A stretch of 64,000 nucleotides of DNA, taken from Methylophaga sp. OBS4. GTDB taxonomy: Bacteria; Pseudomonadota; Gammaproteobacteria; Nitrosococcales; Methylophagaceae. The notes beneath the pieces are model-generated. The model was not told where the DNA came from, ran no database searches, and was given only the letters and a program-made list of their open reading frames with translations. Made by a program: the position numbers and the translations under genes. Numbering within the stretch: position 1 is the stretch's first letter; each line of letters starts with the position of its first letter. Below are positions 18,296 through 26,434 of this stretch, piece by piece. The stretch spans positions 1 through 64,000 of the forward strand of contig NZ_JAPDMV010000003.1 of NCBI RefSeq assembly GCF_026319305.1. Reading direction: 5' to 3'.

Positions 18296-19633
18296 ATGGC
18301 AAGACGCGGGCGCAGACAAAAGCTACCTCAGGAAGCGGTAACGGCAGAAATCGAATCTTTATCACACGACGGGCGCGGCATTGCCCGTATCGACGGCAAA
18401 ACGGTGTTTGTCGACGGCGCCTTGCCCAACGAGCAGGTGACGTTCCAATACACACGCCTGCATAAAAAGTTTGATGAAGCACGTACCGTCGAGGTGTTAT
18501 CGGCGGCGGCTGAGCGGGTGGATGCTAAATGTGAACATTTTGGCGTCTGTGGCGGTTGCAGCCTGATGCATATAGCGCCGGAGGCGCAATTAGTCCATAA
18601 ACAAAACACCTTGGCCGAGCATTTTACCCACTTTGGCAACTTAAGCCCCCGCCAGTGGCTGGAACCGCTTAGAGGGCCGTTATGGGGCTATCGCCGTAAA
18701 GCCCGTCTAGGCGTCAAATATGTCACTAAAAAAGAGCAGGTATTAGTCGGATTTCGTGAAAAGTCTTCCCCCTTTATTGCCCGCTTAGAACGCTGCCAGG
18801 TGCTGGATCCGCGTGTCGGTGACAGATTGGCTGAACTGGGTGAAATGATCGCAGCCCTGGAAGCGTATAACCGCATTGCCCAGATTGAAGTCGCCATGGA
18901 CGACGAGCATGTGGCGCTGGTATTTCGTAATCTTGACCCTTTGTCCGCTGCTGATAAGCAAGCACTGAGCGCCTACGGTCAGGAAAATGATATCTGGGTG
19001 TATCAGCAACCGGGCGGCCCGGACACCATCTCACCGTTATGGCCGGTTAATCCGCAACTGTCTTATGCACCGGAAACGGGACTTAGCTTGAATTTCGATC
19101 CCAGCGATTTTACCCAGGTGAATGCCGGCATTAATAAAAAAATGATTCAACAAGCGTTTGAATTGCTGGAACTGCAAGCCGGAGATCGCATTCTGGACTT
19201 ATTCTGTGGTCTGGGTAACTTTACGCTGCCTCTGGCTAAACGCGTGGCCGAAGTGGTCGGGGTGGAAGGTGATCAAGCGCTGGTCAATCACGCCAGAAAT
19301 AATGCGGTATTGAATCAATTGGACAATGCTGAATTTGAGCTGGCCGATCTGACTAAAACGGAACTGAAAGACTACCCCTGGGCTCAGGCCGGTTTTAACA
19401 AGATTTTGCTGGATCCGCCGCGCAGCGGGGCTTTTGAGGTCTTGCACCAACTGGCTGATTTAGGTGCGGAGCGGCTGGTGTATGTGTCGTGTAACCCGGC
19501 CACGTTGGCGCGTGATGCCGGAGAACTGGTGCATCAGCATGGCTATACGCTGGAAGCCGCCGGGGTGATGGATATGTTCCCGCACACAACCCATGTTGAA
19601 TCTATCGCCGTATTCAGCAAAAAAATACAGTAA
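18296..19633 (+). CDS. rlmD: 23S rRNA (uracil-1939-C5)-methyltransferase
   Basis: RlmD methylates U1939 of 23S rRNA with SAM. An N-terminal TRAM domain is followed by the Fe-S cysteines Cys79, Cys85 and Cys88 in CEHFGVCGGC, with a fourth Cys later. The Rossmann SAM domain contains LDLFCGLGNFTLP, and the catalytic cysteine is Cys399 in YVSCNPATLARD. The length is 445 residues. The stop overlaps the start of the AlkC gene by one base. Confidence 0.96.
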   Translation: MARRGRRQKLPQEAVTAEIESLSHDGRGIARIDGKTVFVDGALPNEQVTFQYTRLHKKFDEARTVEVLSAAAERVDAKCEHFGVCGGCSLMHIAPEAQLVHKQNTLAEHFTHFGNLSPRQWLEPLRGPLWGYRRKARLGVKYVTKKEQVLVGFREKSSPFIARLERCQVLDPRVGDRLAELGEMIAALEAYNRIAQIEVAMDDEHVALVFRNLDPLSAADKQALSAYGQENDIWVYQQPGGPDTISPLWPVNPQLSYAPETGLSLNFDPSDFTQVNAGINKKMIQQAFELLELQAGDRILDLFCGLGNFTLPLAKRVAEVVGVEGDQALVNHARNNAVLNQLDNAEFELADLTKTELKDYPWAQAGFNKILLDPPRSGAFEVLHQLADLGAERLVYVSCNPATLARDAGELVHQHGYTLEAAGVMDMFPHTTHVESIAVFSKKIQ

Positions 19634-20754
19634 TGGTCGAAGCAGCACTACTTAAACACCAGCTTAATCATGATGCGGTTGAGCAAATCCGGGAGATCAT
19701 CTCTGCGGTTCATCCCGGCTTTGATGGTTCCGCTTTCACGCGCCGGGCGACTGATGGGCTGGAACAACTGGAACTCAAGGCCAGAGTGGAACATATCGTC
19801 GCGGCTTTGGCCACGCATCTGCCAAGCGGTTTTTGTCAGACATCGCGTATTCTGGAAGCGGCAGGCGATGCCTGGCCAACAGACAGCCGTGAGCGAAACT
19901 GGACTAACTATGCTGCCTGGCCATTGATTGATTATGTCAGCATTTATGGACTGGCTTATCCTCAGCGCGCCTTTCAGGTGCTGGAAAAACTGACCCCCTT
20001 GTTCACGGCGGAATTTGCTATCAGGCCATTTCTGCAACAGCACTTTGAGTTGACGCATCAGCAACTATTGTCCTGGTGCCAGCATGAAAATGAGCATGTC
20101 AGAAGGCTGGCATCAGAAGGTATCAGACCGCGTCTTCCCTGGGCCCCACAGCTCAGAACATTGATAGAAGATCCCAATCCGATCTGGCCGGTGCTGGAGC
20201 AATTGAAAGCCGATCCCAGCCAGTATGTCAGGCGCTCGGTGGCCAACAACCTGAATGATATCAGTAAAGACCATGCTGAACAGGTGCTGGCGCTGTGCCG
20301 GCAATGGCAAAAAAATCAGCTTGATACCACTGACTGGGTCATCCGGCACGGGCTCAGGACCCTGGTCAGATCCGGCTATCCCGAAGTGTTTGCTGTGCTT
20401 GGTTATACAGCAGAACCGAAATTAAGCCATATTGAATTTGAATTGAATGCTTCCCGGATCAGCCTGGGCGATACAATCATATTGAAACTTGCGCTGACAT
20501 CAGCGCACAAAGAAGCTCAACAACTGGTGGTGGACTACCGGATACAGTTTGTTAAAGCCAATGGCGAATTGGGCGGCAAGGTATTCAAATGGAAAAATAT
20601 CAGCCTTAAAAGCGGCGAGACACTCCGGCTGGAAAAGAAACATGCCTTCAAGCCCATCTCAACCCGGCGTTATTATCCGGGCAGACACCGGATCGATTGT
20701 TTGATCAATGGTCAGGTGGTCGCCCGGGCCGAGGTTGAGCTGAGAAAGGTCTAA
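19633..20754 (+). CDS. alkC: AlkC-type DNA glycosylase (HEAT-like) with C-terminal Ig-like domain
   Basis: This is a HEAT-repeat DNA glycosylase of the AlkC family, which in characterised members removes 3-methyladenine and 3-methylcytosine. Residues 1 to about 260 are helical HEAT-like repeats with the AlkC signatures RPRLPWAPQL and ADPSQYVRRSVANNLNDISKDH. The last 110 residues are beta-rich and fit the immunoglobulin-like domain present in the Pseudomonas-type AlkC. It starts one base inside the rlmD stop, so the two are probably cotranscribed. Residue-level catalytic assignment was not attempted. Confidence 0.85.
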   Translation: MVEAALLKHQLNHDAVEQIREIISAVHPGFDGSAFTRRATDGLEQLELKARVEHIVAALATHLPSGFCQTSRILEAAGDAWPTDSRERNWTNYAAWPLIDYVSIYGLAYPQRAFQVLEKLTPLFTAEFAIRPFLQQHFELTHQQLLSWCQHENEHVRRLASEGIRPRLPWAPQLRTLIEDPNPIWPVLEQLKADPSQYVRRSVANNLNDISKDHAEQVLALCRQWQKNQLDTTDWVIRHGLRTLVRSGYPEVFAVLGYTAEPKLSHIEFELNASRISLGDTIILKLALTSAHKEAQQLVVDYRIQFVKANGELGGKVFKWKNISLKSGETLRLEKKHAFKPISTRRYYPGRHRIDCLINGQVVARAEVELRKV

Positions 20755-20760
20755 TCAAGA

Positions 20761-20860
20761 AAGCTCAGATTAGATTCGTTTCCGTCATCCCCGAGAAGGC
20801 GGAGATTCAGAGAATTCACATTCCCGCCTGCGCGGGAATGAATGACATTAATCAGAGCTT
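20761..20860. repeat. dispersed hairpin repeat between alkC and ppsA
   Basis: Outer arms AAGCTCAGATTA (20761-20772) and TAATCAGAGCTT (20849-20860) are complementary with one mismatch. Within them ATTCCCGC-CTGC-GCGGGAAT (20820-20839) forms a strong hairpin. This 'cattcccgc...gcgggaatga' motif is a common dispersed repeat in proteobacterial genomes. Lying between convergent genes, it may serve as a bidirectional transcription stop. Confidence 0.65.
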
Positions 20861-20875
20861 TCATAAGGCCACAGA

Positions 20876-23317
20876 TTACATAATCTGGCTAGATTTAATG
20901 GGGCCTTCTGTATGTTTAAGTGATTGCTCCATATCGCAAACCACTTTAGTCATTTCCACCACGCTGTCCGGATTCAGCGAAATCGAGCTGATCCCTTTTT
21001 TGACCAGAAACTGGGTGATTTCCGGGTAGTCCGAAGCTGCCTGACCACAGATCCCGACATACTTGCCGGCTTTTTTACAGGCATCAATCGCCATTTCGAT
21101 CAGCATCAATACCGCTTCGTTACGTTCGTCGTAATTACCGGGCATATTGGAATCACGGTCCGCGCCCAGCGTCAGCTGCGTCAGATCGTTGGAACCGATG
21201 GAGAAACCGTCGCACAATTCCAGGAACTGGTCGGCCAGTAGCACGTTGGCCGGAATTTCACACATCAGATACAGCTTGAGCTCATCCTGGCCGCGTTTGA
21301 GGCCGTTTTTCGCCATTAGATCCACCACACGCTGGCCTTCTTCAACGGTACGAACGAACGGAATCATTACCGCAATATTGGTCAGCCCCATATTGTTGCG
21401 TACCATGCGAATCGCTTCACATTCCAATGCAAAGGCATCGGCAAAATCCGGGCTCGGATAACGGGCGGCACCACGGAAACCCAGCATCGGGTTTTCTTCT
21501 TCTGGCTCGAACAAATCACCGCCAATCAGCGCTGCATATTCATTGGATTTGAAATCGCTGAGGCGAACGATAACCGGTTTGGGATAAAAAGCTGCAGCAA
21601 TGTTGGCAATGCCTTCCGCCAGACGTTCAACGTAATAACGTGATGGATCTTCGTAACCGGCGGTCAGCGTGGCGACTTCTTTTTTCTTGTCTTCCGGTAA
21701 CTGGTCGAAACGCAGCAGGGCGTTGGGATGGCAGCGAATGCTGTTGTTAATGATGAATTCCATCCGTGCCAGGCCGACACCACTGTTAGGCAACATCGAG
21801 GTTTCAAAGGCAATTTCCGGATTCGCCAGGTTGAGCATGATTTTGGTGTTTTCCGGTTTGGGAATAGCATTCATGTCGATCTGATTGACATGGAACGGCA
21901 GAATGCCTTTGTAGACGTAACCGGTATCGCCTTCAGCACAGGATACCGTGACTTCATCGCCGGTTTTCAGCAACTGGCTGCCGTTATGGGTACCGACAAT
22001 GGCGGCAATGCCCAGTTCACGGGCAATGATGGCGGCATGACAGGTGCGGCCACCGCGATTGGTAATAATTGCACCGGCACGTTTCATCACCGGTTCCCAG
22101 TCAGGGTCGGTGATATCGGTGACCAGGATTTCTCCCGGTTTCAGTTCGTGCATTTGATCGGGATGCATGATTACACGCACTTTACCGGCTGCAATTCTGC
22201 CACCGACACTTTTACCGGTGGTGATTACATCCGAGTGTTGTTCCAGCACGTGCTTTTCTAAAGCGTGCAAAGCTTTGGTCGACTCTACCGTTTCCGGGCG
22301 GGCTTGTACGATAAACAGTTCGCCGGAATCACCGTCTTTGGCCCATTCGACATCCATAGGTCTGTGATGCCCGGCTTTTTTGCTGTAATGCTGCTCGATG
22401 ATCACCGCCATTTTTGACAGTTCCAGCACTTCATCGTCACTGATACAAAACTGGCTGCGTTCTTCGGCACTGGCTTCAATGTTACGGGTGGTGCCTGCAT
22501 GGGTATGGGCCGCTGCATAAATCATTTTGACGGCTTTGCTGCCCAGCTGACGTTTCAAAATAGGGCGATGACCAGATGCCAGAGTCGGTTTGAATACATA
22601 AAATTCATCGGGGTTGACCGTGCCCTGCACGACGTTTTCACCCAGCCCCCAGGCACCGGTAATCAAAATAACATCACGGAAACCGGTTTCGGTATCAATG
22701 GTGAACATAACGCCGGATGATGCTTTATCGGAACGTACCATTTTCTGCACACCCACCGACAAAGCTATCGCCATATGATCGAAACCTTTATGGCAACGGT
22801 AGGAGATAGCACGGTTAGTAAACAGGGAGGCAAAAATCTGGCGGCAACTGTGTAACAACTCACCGGTACCGCTGATGTTCAGATGCGTTTCCTGTTGGCC
22901 GGCAAACGAGGCATCCGGCAGATCTTCTGCGGTGGCCGAACTGCGCACAGCTACATCCACACTGGGGCCATATTCTGCTTCCATTCGGTGATAAGCCTGT
23001 TCGATTTCGGCGGCCAGATCTTTGGGCATCTCGGCGTCGGTAATCCAGTGACGGATCTTGGCGCCGGTGACGGCCAGGGCTTCAGTGTCTTCCAGATCCA
23101 ATTCGTCCAGCGCCTGTTTGATTTTCTGTTCCAGATCGTTATGACGCATAAAGTAACGGTATGCTTCAGCTGTGGTGGCAAAACCGTTGGGTACCTTGAC
23201 ACCTTTAGGTGCCAGTTCACGATACATTTCGCCAAGCGAGGCATTCTTACCGCCGACCAGCTCAATGTCGTCAATACTGAGCTCTGCAAAAGGACGGATA
23301 TACTGAAAAGTCATCAT
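20876..23317 (-). CDS. ppsA: phosphoenolpyruvate synthase
   Basis: PpsA converts pyruvate, ATP and water to PEP, AMP and phosphate, the entry to gluconeogenesis from C3 units. The 813-residue protein has the N-terminal ATP-grasp domain (VGGKNASLGEM, RSSATAEDLPDASFAGQQ). The phosphohistidine is His427 in GGRTCHAAIIARELG. The C-terminal PEP-binding barrel ends with the GICGQAASDYPE motif. It is monocistronic and preceded by a terminator at 23394-23419. It would feed PEP and 3-phosphoglycerate to the glucosylglycerate genes downstream (inference). Confidence 0.97.
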   Translation of the reverse strand: MMTFQYIRPFAELSIDDIELVGGKNASLGEMYRELAPKGVKVPNGFATTAEAYRYFMRHNDLEQKIKQALDELDLEDTEALAVTGAKIRHWITDAEMPKDLAAEIEQAYHRMEAEYGPSVDVAVRSSATAEDLPDASFAGQQETHLNISGTGELLHSCRQIFASLFTNRAISYRCHKGFDHMAIALSVGVQKMVRSDKASSGVMFTIDTETGFRDVILITGAWGLGENVVQGTVNPDEFYVFKPTLASGHRPILKRQLGSKAVKMIYAAAHTHAGTTRNIEASAEERSQFCISDDEVLELSKMAVIIEQHYSKKAGHHRPMDVEWAKDGDSGELFIVQARPETVESTKALHALEKHVLEQHSDVITTGKSVGGRIAAGKVRVIMHPDQMHELKPGEILVTDITDPDWEPVMKRAGAIITNRGGRTCHAAIIARELGIAAIVGTHNGSQLLKTGDEVTVSCAEGDTGYVYKGILPFHVNQIDMNAIPKPENTKIMLNLANPEIAFETSMLPNSGVGLARMEFIINNSIRCHPNALLRFDQLPEDKKKEVATLTAGYEDPSRYYVERLAEGIANIAAAFYPKPVIVRLSDFKSNEYAALIGGDLFEPEEENPMLGFRGAARYPSPDFADAFALECEAIRMVRNNMGLTNIAVMIPFVRTVEEGQRVVDLMAKNGLKRGQDELKLYLMCEIPANVLLADQFLELCDGFSIGSNDLTQLTLGADRDSNMPGNYDERNEAVLMLIEMAIDACKKAGKYVGICGQAASDYPEITQFLVKKGISSISLNPDSVVEMTKVVCDMEQSLKHTEGPIKSSQIM

Positions 23318-23393
23318 TAACCCTTAATTATTTTTTACGTAGTCAAACTAAAAGATGCTATGTGATACACCGCTGAATAACAATATTGAATTC

Positions 23394-23419
23394 AAAAAAA
23401 AGCCGGTCTGAGACCGGCT
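23394..23419 (-). terminator. terminator downstream of the first 35-residue gene
   Basis: AGCCGGTC and GACCGGCT form a perfect 8-bp stem (23401-23408 with 23412-23419) with a 3-base loop. On the minus strand it is followed by a run of eight T. It lies 26 bases past the small gene and ahead of ppsA, so the small gene is a separate transcript. Confidence 0.85.
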
Positions 23420-23444
23420 TTTAGCTGTATATGATAAACGATCT

Positions 23445-23552
23445 TTACGATACGAAGAAGCCGTAAGCGACTAATACGATAAATGCTACTGATAAGATAC
23501 AGATTAATTCAACGAAGTGTTTGTGAATGAATTCTTCAAACTTGTTCTCCAT
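23445..23552 (-). CDS. 35-residue single-helix membrane protein (small protein 1)
   Basis: This 35-codon ORF has a near-perfect ribosome site, AAGGAGGTG, six bases before its ATG. The first 13 residues are charged and His-rich (MENKFEEFIHKHF). Residues 14-33 form one hydrophobic helix with the motif LVAYGF at 27-32. It has its own apparent promoter with an FNR-type box and its own terminator. A paralogue of identical length lies 177 bases upstream. I do not recognise the family. The length and FNR-type control resemble small accessory subunits of respiratory oxidases, but there is no sequence evidence for that. Confidence 0.8.
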   Translation of the reverse strand: MENKFEEFIHKHFVELICILSVAFIVLVAYGFFVS

Positions 23553-23597
23553 GGTGCACCTCCTTATTAGATGAATTGACATTCAATTGTTGTTTGA

Positions 23598-23639
23598 ATT
23601 ATCAGTCACGTCCTGGTGGTGAGCCTTGACCTGGATCAA
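23598..23639 (-). promoter_or_regulatory. FNR/ANR-type class II promoter of small protein 1
   Basis: The 14-mer TTGACCTGGATCAA at 23626-23639 fits the FNR/ANR consensus TTGAT-N4-ATCAA with one mismatch. On the minus strand a GATAAT -10 hexamer lies at 23603-23598, placing transcription near 23591. The box centre (23632.5) would then be at about -41.5, the classical class II activation position. The resulting leader of about 40 bases includes the strong ribosome site. Confidence 0.65.
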
Positions 23640-23678
23640 GAATTGTTCATTTGTTGGTAATTCTGAGCTTAGACCCAA

Positions 23679-23704
23679 TAAAAAAGCCAGTCAAGTGACT
23701 GGCT
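23679..23704 (-). terminator. terminator downstream of the second 35-residue gene
   Basis: AGCCAGTCA (23685-23693) pairs with TGACTGGCT (23696-23704), and on the minus strand a T-run follows. It begins 26 bases after the stop of small protein 2, the same spacing as the terminator of small protein 1. Confidence 0.8.
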
Positions 23705-23729
23705 CTTTCGATATGAATTCAACGGCTGC

Positions 23730-23837
23730 TTATGAGTTGAGAAAGCCGTATGCAACCAACGAAAGCCAGAAAACAGTGAAGCTCAGAATGATGTGTGGAA
23801 ATTTTTCCATCAGCAGCGTATCGATTTTTTTCAACAT
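23730..23837 (-). CDS. 35-residue single-helix membrane protein (small protein 2)
   Basis: This second 35-codon ORF is on the same strand as small protein 1. Aligned without gaps, the two share 12 of 35 residues, including the block LVAYGF at positions 27-32 and the final Ser. The N-terminal 15 residues are amphipathic (MLKKIDTLLMEKFPH) and residues 16-33 form one membrane helix with a Trp. The ribosome site is weak compared with its twin, and no FNR box is seen upstream. A terminator follows. The conserved length, aligned motif and independent terminators argue that this is a real gene; function unknown. Confidence 0.7.
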   Translation of the reverse strand: MLKKIDTLLMEKFPHIILSFTVFWLSLVAYGFLNS

Positions 23838-24161
23838 AACTTTTTACTCGTAGTTCAAATGGTTAAACGATTATTAAAATTATTATTAGCGGGCTAAGAT
23901 ATCAGTTGTTGCGAAATTATGCCAGGGTATTTTAAACATAAAATTCCTTTTATTTTCGAACAGAGGCAGCTGCGCGCCATATCAGTTTGCCGCCCCAGAC
24001 GTTGTTATTGTTGTGATTGATACCAGATACCGGCCTGCTGAGTATTGCCGGACACAAACCAAAAATGGCGACCGACTACCTGATTAAAAATCCGCTTGCT
24101 TAATAGCTGAAAGTTCTCTATATTTTCTCTTCTTGCTATTTTCTCAAAGAGGAAGATACAC

Positions 24162-24770
24162 ATGCTGACTGAACGTGAACAGGATACTTTGGATTTTATT
24201 CGTGCCTATGTCGCTGAACATGGACGTTCACCGCTGGTTTCTGATATTGCCGATGGCCTTGGCATACGCTCGCAAGGTACCACACACCGTTACATTCAGG
24301 CGCTGGTGGATGCGGGGTTACTGGAACGCCATGTAGGCCGAACCCGTGGATTACGCCTGACTGAGCAGGATGAGCAAATCGGTATGGTCTCCGTTAAATT
24401 GCCGGTCATGGGCAGGATCGCTGCCGGACGTTTGATTGAAGCGGTTGCTGATGAGTCTGAAATTGATCTCAGTGAGATGTTCACTGGTAAAGACCGTTTC
24501 GTACTAAAGGTCAATGGTGACTCGATGATTGATAAAGCCATTATGTCCGGTGACTATGTGGTTGTGCAGTCACAGTCGAGCGCACGGCATGGCGATATCG
24601 TGGTGGCGTTGGTGGATGGTTTTGATGCAACGCTGAAAACCTTGCTGCTGAATGATGATGGCACGGTAACCTTGATGCCGGCTAATATCAATTATGAACC
24701 GGTGACCTTGCCGGCTGCGCGTGTCAGAGTACAGGGCATTGTGGTCGGTCAGTTACGCACTTACCCTTAG
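24162..24770 (+). CDS. lexA: LexA-type SOS repressor with atypical DNA-binding helix
   Basis: LexA represses DNA-damage genes and self-cleaves when RecA is activated. The 202-residue protein keeps the Ala88-Gly89 cleavage bond (RIAAG), catalytic Ser121 (NGDSM) and Lys159 (ATLK). The winged helix-turn-helix differs from E. coli LexA: the recognition helix reads SQGTTHRYIQAL instead of SPNAAEEHLKAL. A good GAGGAAG site precedes the ATG. No CTGT-N8-ACAG box is seen upstream. The different helix implies a different operator. A LexA-like repressor acting alongside another LexA elsewhere cannot be excluded. Confidence 0.88.
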   Translation: MLTEREQDTLDFIRAYVAEHGRSPLVSDIADGLGIRSQGTTHRYIQALVDAGLLERHVGRTRGLRLTEQDEQIGMVSVKLPVMGRIAAGRLIEAVADESEIDLSEMFTGKDRFVLKVNGDSMIDKAIMSGDYVVVQSQSSARHGDIVVALVDGFDATLKTLLLNDDGTVTLMPANINYEPVTLPAARVRVQGIVVGQLRTYP

Positions 24771-24772
24771 AG

Positions 24773-24821
24773 TCTGTTGATCTTTTGTATTCACCACTGC
24801 TGGAGGTGAAACGTCAACAGA
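24773..24821. repeat. hairpin repeat, copy A (CTGTTGAT...ACTGCTGGAGG)
   Basis: TCTGTTGA (24773-24780) pairs with TCAACAGA (24814-24821), and an inner TTCACC/GGTGAA stem (24790-24795 with 24805-24810) continues the hairpin. A related sequence is at 33513-33547 (27 of 35 positions identical). It sits between convergent lexA and the GGDEF-like gene, where it could also act as a transcription stop, although no T-tract follows. Confidence 0.55.
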
Positions 24822-24850
24822 TCCTAACAACCCAAAGGACATCGGTAAGA

Positions 24851-25381
24851 CTATTGGAGTACGCGGCTGTGCAGCCGGGTTTTGGAGCAATTACCGCCAC
24901 TTTGTTTGGCCTGTCGCAGGTGTTTCCATACAGTGGTGAGAAAATCAAGTACGCCGTAGCCATCATCAGCTTTAGGCGCATAGGTAGTATGGCCGATACT
25001 CACGGTAGCGTAACGGCCTGTAGGTGAATAGGGATGAAAGATTTCCAGGGCGGCGACCGCTTTGTGTATGCGTTTTGCCAGCTGTGTGGTCTGATGGAAG
25101 TTCATATGCGAGGAAATGGCCATGATCTGCTTGCGATTGAAACGGGCGATAAAGTCGGTTTCGCGATGAAACTGACTGTGTACTGCCGCGAGGATTTTTT
25201 CAAAACAGGCAGACTTGTTTTCAAGCTGGGAAAATCTGTCGGTATCAATAATAAAGACCGATACGGAAAACCCGTATTTTGGTGCTAGCTGCCAGTGTGT
25301 GAGCAACTGGTCAAGCAGGGCTGCCTGACTGATCAAAATGGCATTAGCAGCTACCGTGTGGTTGTCAGATTCTTTATCCAT
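24851..25381 (-). CDS. degenerate GGDEF-like domain protein
   Basis: This 176-residue soluble protein fits a single GGDEF fold: FIIDTDRFSQLEN corresponds to the metal/substrate strand D-x-D-x-F, and later segments (FIARFNRKQIM, ATVSIGHTTY) align with the GG[DE]EF turn and the following strand. The signature turn itself is replaced by FNRKQ, so cyclase activity is unlikely. No N-terminal sensor domain is present. It may be a c-di-GMP or protein-binding remnant. The ribosome site is weak. Confidence 0.55.
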   Translation of the reverse strand: MDKESDNHTVAANAILISQAALLDQLLTHWQLAPKYGFSVSVFIIDTDRFSQLENKSACFEKILAAVHSQFHRETDFIARFNRKQIMAISSHMNFHQTTQLAKRIHKAVAALEIFHPYSPTGRYATVSIGHTTYAPKADDGYGVLDFLTTVWKHLRQAKQSGGNCSKTRLHSRVLQ

Positions 25382-25481
25382 AATAAAACAACTGGTTACA
25401 GATAAGTGTCAGCCTTAAACAGGTCTGCTGTCATCGCAACGATATAATCAGCAGTAGCTCTATCATCTCATATCTGCTGAT

Positions 25482-26336
25482 TTATTTGTTCTGATGCTCA
25501 CGTTGATAATAATAGTTGGTGGCATCAACAAAACCATCAATACTGCCACAATCAAAACGCCGGCCTTTGAACTTGACCGCTAAAACCCGTTTTTCCTGAG
25601 CCAATGCCCGGATAGCGTCAGTAATCTGAATTTCGCCGTTGGTGCCGGGCGGGGTATTGCGAATGTAATCAAAGATGTCGGGGGTCAGCACATAACGACC
25701 GATAATACCCAGATTGCTGGGTGCCTCCTGGGGTTTGGGTTTTTCCACCATATCTTCGATTTCAAACACGCCGTCTTCGATTTCATGGCCGGAGATCACG
25801 CCGTAACTGCCGATATTTTCTTTAGGCACTTCTTCAATGGCGATCACTGAGCAGTGATATTTCTCGTATAACGCGACCAGTTGGCTCAATGTGCGTTTGG
25901 TTTCGCCGTTTTCCGGTTCGGCGCACAGATCGTCGGCGAGAATAACGGCAAACGGTTCATTGCCGATAATGGGTTCGCCGGTCAGAATGGCATGGCCCAG
26001 ACCGAGCATGGCGCGCTGACGGATGAAGATGAAGTCACAGTGTTCCATCACCTCGCGAATATCTTCCAGATGTTTTTCTTTACTGGTGCCGCGGATCTGA
26101 TGTTCAAGTTCGTAGCTGGTATCAAAGTGGTCGGCAATAGCACGTTTGCCGCGTCCGGTGATAAACCCGACTTCACTGACGCCTGCTTCTATTGCTTCTT
26201 CAACCCCGTATTGAATCAGGGGTTTGTTGACGATGGGCAGCATTTCTTTAGGCATGGCTTTGGTAGCCGGTAAAAAACGAGTGCCGTAACCAGCCACAGG
26301 AAAAAGACATTTGCGAATAGGTTTAACGTGTTCCAT
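25482..26336 (-). CDS. galU: UTP-glucose-1-phosphate uridylyltransferase
   Basis: GalU makes UDP-glucose from glucose 1-phosphate and UTP. The nucleotidyltransferase motif FPVAGYGTRFLPATKAMPKE begins at residue 12, and the metal/sugar-binding residues follow in VILADDL and VEKPKP. The length is 284 residues. It is the last gene of the glucosylglycerate cluster, where it would convert the glucose 1-phosphate released by the phosphorylase into the donor used by GpgS. A 31-base palindrome lies 23 bases upstream of the start codon. Confidence 0.96.
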   Translation of the reverse strand: MEHVKPIRKCLFPVAGYGTRFLPATKAMPKEMLPIVNKPLIQYGVEEAIEAGVSEVGFITGRGKRAIADHFDTSYELEHQIRGTSKEKHLEDIREVMEHCDFIFIRQRAMLGLGHAILTGEPIIGNEPFAVILADDLCAEPENGETKRTLSQLVALYEKYHCSVIAIEEVPKENIGSYGVISGHEIEDGVFEIEDMVEKPKPQEAPSNLGIIGRYVLTPDIFDYIRNTPPGTNGEIQITDAIRALAQEKRVLAVKFKGRRFDCGSIDGFVDATNYYYQREHQNK

Positions 26337-26358
26337 TAATTCTTTCCTTTTTAGCTAA

Positions 26359-26389
26359 TACTTAGACTCATAAATTATGAGTCTAAGTA
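26359..26389. repeat. 31-base palindrome upstream of galU
   Basis: Fifteen-base arms beginning TACTTAGACTCATAA are perfectly complementary around one central A. It lies between the phosphorylase stop and galU. Twenty-two bases of the same sequence recur at 32428-32449, at a similar distance upstream of the dmeF-like start. Either a shared operator or a small dispersed palindrome is possible. Confidence 0.6.
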
Positions 26390-26434
26390 GCGGAACAATA
26401 ACAGATCATTATGAATTTACCATGACATGGTTGC

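Noticed and set aside
21728-22261. 177-codon frame antisense to ppsA
   Set aside because: Shadow of a well-supported gene with no motif of its own.
23970-23985. CTG-N10-CAG sequence upstream of lexA as an SOS box
   Set aside because: It lacks the CTGT/ACAG ends, is 177 bases from the start codon, and the LexA recognition helix here is atypical.
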